Source: an uncultured Prevotella sp. | GTDB taxonomy: Bacteria; Bacteroidota; Bacteroidia; Bacteroidales; Bacteroidaceae | DNA: 18,769 bases | Assembly (NCBI GenBank): GCA_934256705.1 | Contig: CAKQPF010000067.1 | Span: forward strand, 1-18,769 | Direction of reading: 5' to 3' | Shown: in pieces, positions 16,141 to 18,769 of the stretch | How positions within the stretch are numbered: position 1 is the stretch's first letter | Layout: each line of letters opens with the position of its first letter | Made by a program: the position numbers and the translations under genes | The notes under the pieces: generated by a model | What the model was told of the DNA's origin: nothing | Databases searched by the model: none | What the model saw: only the letters and a program-made list of their open reading frames with translations

Positions 16141-17499
16141 TTAGAAATAGATTTCATTGTCACATATACCTGTAGAATCAATAAACATAACGTAGTAAAT
16201 AGGCATATACGTCACTTTTTCCACTTGTTTTACCTCACGTTCATTTGACAGGACCAAGCCAGACTTGACATGATAGTCAGGAATGGAAAGCAAATTGTTG
16301 AGCGCACTGTGAACAGTGTAATCCTTTCCAGATTTGACTTCCAGAGGAAGTATCGACAAAGCCGAATAATCATCTATCAGGAAATCCACCTCTCCCCTTT
16401 GCCTATTGTCATAATAGAAGAGTTTATGTCCGTGCGACTTAAGTTCCTGAGCGACGACACTCTCATACACACTGCCGAGATTGATGCTGTTTTCATCGCC
16501 AAGTATAGGCAGCAGATTATTACGATAGAGCTGGGAAGTCAGCATTCCCACATCGTTCAGATAAAGTTTCAGGAGATTCTTCAGCACCGACTCTTTCAGC
16601 GGATACTTAGGATTGGAAATGGCATGCACATCCATAGCTATGCCGGAAGCGATGAGATACTCAAATTCTTCCGTGTATTTGCTGAAGCGGTCGCCCTGCT
16701 TGTTCTGAATATCCTTTGCCACGATGCGCTTCTTCTTGTTCTCCATCTGCGACGGAATCATATCGTATATCCTGCGAATCAAGAGGTTACGACCATTATC
16801 CTGTTCATATTTCGAGGCATCATCTCCATATAATAATCTGATGGAATCCTGTATTTCCCTCACCTTCACTATGTTGTGGGTGGAGAGATAGGTATTGACT
16901 GCGTCAGGCATACCGCCCACCAGCAAATACCGGCGGAAGAGATTCATCACGCGAGTATGCATTTCCATGCTAAGACTCTTTCGCTCCAGGAAACTTTGCC
17001 GCATCACTTCTACTGCCTCCAGTCCGAAACCATTGGCAATAATAAACTCCTCAAAATCCAGTTGGTACATTTCCTTACGGATAATACTGCCCACAGGGAT
17101 TGACGTAGTTGAACGCAAAGCGATGCCCAAGAGGCTTCCGCTGGCAATGAAACGGTAGCGACCGTCCTGACGGAAGAACTTGAGCATGGTCAGGAACTGC
17201 GGATATTGCTGTATCTCGTCGAGGAATATCAGCGTATTGTCCCTACTGCCAAGGTTATTGCCTGCTATCATACTGAGGTTGAGATAAAAATCCTCCGGCG
17301 TCTTTACATTCTTGAATATCTGCTTTCCCTCATCATCCAGGACAAAGTTTACTTCGACGAAATTCCTGAACAACCGTTTTCCCACCTCTCTTATGATATA
17401 CGACTTGCCTATCTGGCGTGCGCCCTCGAGTACGAGAATCTTGTCAGAATCCGAGACAAGGTGAGCTTCTATGTATGTTTCTATTTTCCTATACAGCAT
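16141..17499 (-). CDS. AAA ATPase with DUF4143 / PD-(D/E)XK-like C-terminus
   Basis: A 452-residue cytoplasmic protein. The N-terminal AAA domain has Walker A GARQIGKS (26-33), Walker B TLIFLDE (89-95) and the sensor stretch IASGSLLG. The C-terminal DUF4143 region contains VDFLID (Asp372) followed by LEVKSG (Glu387, Lys389), the D...ExK arrangement of restriction-endonuclease-fold domains. Such proteins are widespread in Bacteroidales in many paralogues and their function is unknown; a DNA-related or defence-like role is inference. The ATG at 17499 is chosen. The frame stays open upstream to 17583 only because the 33-bp repeats are multiples of three, and a TTG start there would add 28 repeat-encoded residues. 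The gene is preceded directly by the array at 17504-17655. Confidence 0.9.
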   Translation of the reverse strand: MLYRKIETYIEAHLVSDSDKILVLEGARQIGKSYIIREVGKRLFRNFVEVNFVLDDEGKQIFKNVKTPEDFYLNLSMIAGNNLGSRDNTLIFLDEIQQYPQFLTMLKFFRQDGRYRFIASGSLLGIALRSTTSIPVGSIIRKEMYQLDFEEFIIANGFGLEAVEVMRQSFLERKSLSMEMHTRVMNLFRRYLLVGGMPDAVNTYLSTHNIVKVREIQDSIRLLYGDDASKYEQDNGRNLLIRRIYDMIPSQMENKKKRIVAKDIQNKQGDRFSKYTEEFEYLIASGIAMDVHAISNPKYPLKESVLKNLLKLYLNDVGMLTSQLYRNNLLPILGDENSINLGSVYESVVAQELKSHGHKLFYYDNRQRGEVDFLIDDYSALSILPLEVKSGKDYTVHSALNNLLSIPDYHVKSGLVLSNEREVKQVEKVTYMPIYYVMFIDSTGICDNEIYF

Positions 17500-17503
17500 G
17501 GCA

Positions 17504-17655
17504 ATGACACTTTTCAATATAAAACAATAGCGATAATTTACACTTTTCAATAGAAAACCAGACCACAAAATTACACTTTTCAATAGAAATCAGTGGCTGG
17601 AATTTACACTTTTCAATAGAAATTGACAGTGCAAATATACACTTTTCAAACGAGA
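17504..17655. repeat. Array of five 20-bp repeats at exact 33-bp period
   Basis: The core ACACTTTTCAATA starts at 17507, 17540, 17573, 17606 and 17639, each exactly 33 bases from the next. The full repeat is TTTACACTTTTCAATAGAAA in the best copies, separated by about 13 bases of unique sequence. The copy nearest the gene and the far copy are degenerate. The array ends five bases before the ATPase start codon. It is too short in unit and spacer to be a typical CRISPR, and the repeat is not a good palindrome. Confidence 0.9.
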
Positions 17656-17662
17656 TAAGCAA
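17632..17662 (-). promoter_or_regulatory. Candidate promoter at the distal end of the 33-bp array
   Basis: The minus strand has TATATTTG (17632-17639) as a -7 box and TTG (17660-17662) 20 bases upstream. Transcription from here would carry the four repeats nearest the gene in an mRNA leader of about 125 bases. A second -7-like box, TAATTTTG, overlaps the third repeat (17566-17573) but lacks a -33 partner. Confidence 0.5.
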
Positions 17663-17681
17663 GAAAAAGCATCTTTTTCTT
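17661..17681. other. Perfect 9-bp palindrome next to the array
   Basis: AAGAAAAAG (17661-17669) and CTTTTTCTT (17673-17681) flank the triplet CAT. It lies just upstream of the candidate promoter and between the array and the nuclease gene. It could be an operator-like site or part of a terminator for the nuclease transcript. A second small stem, CGTCAT/ATGACG (17733-17747), lies 21 bases past the nuclease stop codon. Confidence 0.5.
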
Positions 17682-17767
17682 ATGTAAACATGCTGATTTC
17701 CTTATATTTAAGCCATACAGACGGCATAAACACGTCATTGTATGACGATGGATTCACCATCACCGGA

Positions 17768-18631
17768 CTATTGCTGGACAAACTCAGGCAGTTCGCTTTC
17801 TATTCTGTCCTCCAATTCATCATCCAACTGATAGAACAAGTCCATGCCGATAATCTCCTCCACTTCATCCACCGTCTTGGCAGCTTTCTTCATCGACTGG
17901 CGGCTCTCATTATTCTCATAGATGAAGCCGACTGCCCACTCTTTGCCTTTGTTGAGCGAGAGAACAGCCTTGAAGAATCGCTCCGGCACCATGATTCTAT
18001 GGTCGATACCGATTTCTTCGTGCCTTACACCTTTATTATATATAGGTCCGCAGACGATGTAGATGCGACCATCTTCCTGTGCCCATTTGCGACATTTGTC
18101 CTCCAGCGACTTCCACGAACCGCCATTGAGGGAATGAGTCTGCGGACACATATTGGTCATATAGAAACAGTCGTGCATGGCTTCCTCGCTCCATTTCATG
18201 TCGGCAGCCGGACACATGTGACCTCGATCATAGCCACTCTCCTTGTATTCATACCATTCCACGCGGTATGCTTGTGGCACTGCAGGGTCTGCCCAGAATT
18301 TCTTTGAGCGTGCTACGGTACCTCCGGTGCGCTCTGCAGTCAACTGCCACGCTGACCAGTAAGGCGTGCAATACTCCTTATTATATGACAGTATATGGCC
18401 TACGTGCTCGATTATCAGTCCCTGCTCCTTGCCTTCCATCTTCGGGATTTCATATCTTATGCCGTCCGACTCCAGCGTTTCCGCTTTCCTGCCGTCCGCT
18501 TTCTGACCGTTTTCCGCAGGCTTTTCTGTCAGGACTTCATTCTCCTGACCGGCATTTTCCGATGAACCGTTACGGAAATAAGAGAACAATGCCACGAGAA
18601 TGGCAATCACAAGTACGTAAATTTTATTCAT
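17768..18631 (-). CDS. DNA/RNA non-specific endonuclease (DRGH nuclease), exported
   Basis: A 287-residue nuclease of the Serratia nuclease/NUC1 (beta-beta-alpha metal) family. The catalytic motif DRGHM holds the general base His138. The later block NMCPQ...LNGGSWKSLE holds the metal-binding Asn169 and Glu177. A hydrophobic segment at residues 4-18 is a signal peptide or membrane anchor, followed by a low-complexity Glu/Lys-rich linker up to about residue 55, so the enzyme should work in the periplasm or outside the cell. Likely roles are nutrient scavenging or degradation of extracellular DNA and RNA. No partner or immunity gene is adjacent. No clear -7 box was found upstream (18632-18769). 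Confidence 0.92.
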   Translation of the reverse strand: MNKIYVLVIAILVALFSYFRNGSSENAGQENEVLTEKPAENGQKADGRKAETLESDGIRYEIPKMEGKEQGLIIEHVGHILSYNKEYCTPYWSAWQLTAERTGGTVARSKKFWADPAVPQAYRVEWYEYKESGYDRGHMCPAADMKWSEEAMHDCFYMTNMCPQTHSLNGGSWKSLEDKCRKWAQEDGRIYIVCGPIYNKGVRHEEIGIDHRIMVPERFFKAVLSLNKGKEWAVGFIYENNESRQSMKKAAKTVDEVEEIIGMDLFYQLDDELEDRIESELPEFVQQ

Positions 18632-18769
18632 AGAAACTGATGTTTGGTTAGATTACATATCTGAAATTTGCGATGCAAACCTCTGCGTTTACGTTTTTTT
18701 AACATAAAGCTCTAAAGCAGCCAAAGGAGAATAAGAGAGGTTGGAACGTAAACAGTTGGGAATGAGTAG

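Noticed and set aside
17504..17655. 33-bp-period array as a CRISPR array
   Set aside because: Repeats are about 20 bp with spacers of about 13 bp, both below the usual CRISPR range, and no cas genes are in the window.
17504..17681. Array as replication origin iterons
   Set aside because: No replication initiator gene is adjacent and the surroundings are chromosomal housekeeping genes. The repeats point to control of the ATPase gene instead.
17690..18307. 205-codon plus-strand open frame opposite the nuclease
   Set aside because: It is the antisense of a convincing nuclease gene with catalytic motifs; the reverse frame has no recognisable features.
16141..18631. ATPase, array and DRGH nuclease as one defence system
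   Set aside because: The nuclease has an export signal and belongs to a family usually working outside the cytoplasm; the two genes are separated by the array and a palindrome. The link is only adjacency.

Overview
The window looks like a stretch of a Bacteroidales chromosome, most likely Prevotellaceae. Several upstream regions carry the Bacteroidetes-type promoter (-7 box TAnnTTTG, with a TTTG or TTG -33 box about 19-21 bases upstream), starts have no strong Shine-Dalgarno sequence, and the gene content fits the group: a large single-chain PurL, an Fkp-type fucose salvage enzyme, a GSCFA protein, a paired short chromate transporter and an AAA/DUF4143 ATPase. The genus call is inference.

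Layout. Bases 1-70 appear to be the 5' tip of a group II intron (minus strand) that starts directly after the purL terminator. purL (minus, 154-3990) follows, then a 665-base gap with the purL promoter, an 8-bp and a 22-bp degenerate tandem array, and the terminator of an M23/LysM cell-wall peptidase (minus, 4656-5600). A divergent promoter region leads into a secreted protein with two GH43-like propellers (5982-8096), whose 3' end overlaps the first of two short CHR transporter genes (8062-8622 and 8726-9295). A hairpin-rich convergent gap separates these from a nucleoside kinase with ThrRS-like N-terminal domains (minus, 9423-11123). A 372-base divergent region with a heptamer array leads to an MTA/SAH nucleosidase (11496-12203) and then fkp (12359-15181). 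fkp converges on a GSCFA gene (15283-16095) across an inverted heptamer array. Upstream of GSCFA lies an AAA ATPase with a DUF4143/PD-(D/E)XK-like C-terminus (16141-17499). Immediately before its start codon sit five copies of a 20-bp repeat at an exact 33-bp period. A membrane-anchored or secreted DRGH-motif nuclease (17768-18631) closes the window.

Function. Most genes are housekeeping or gut-lifestyle genes: purine synthesis, nucleoside salvage, recycling of S-adenosylhomocysteine and methylthioadenosine, fucose salvage to GDP-fucose, polysaccharide breakdown and cell-wall remodelling. They do not form one pathway. The least explained part is 17500-17681: the 33-bp-period array with promoter-like boxes embedded in it, in front of the ATPase/nuclease-fold gene. 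A second theme is that most larger intergenic gaps carry short-period tandem repeats (7, 8, 22 or 33 bp).
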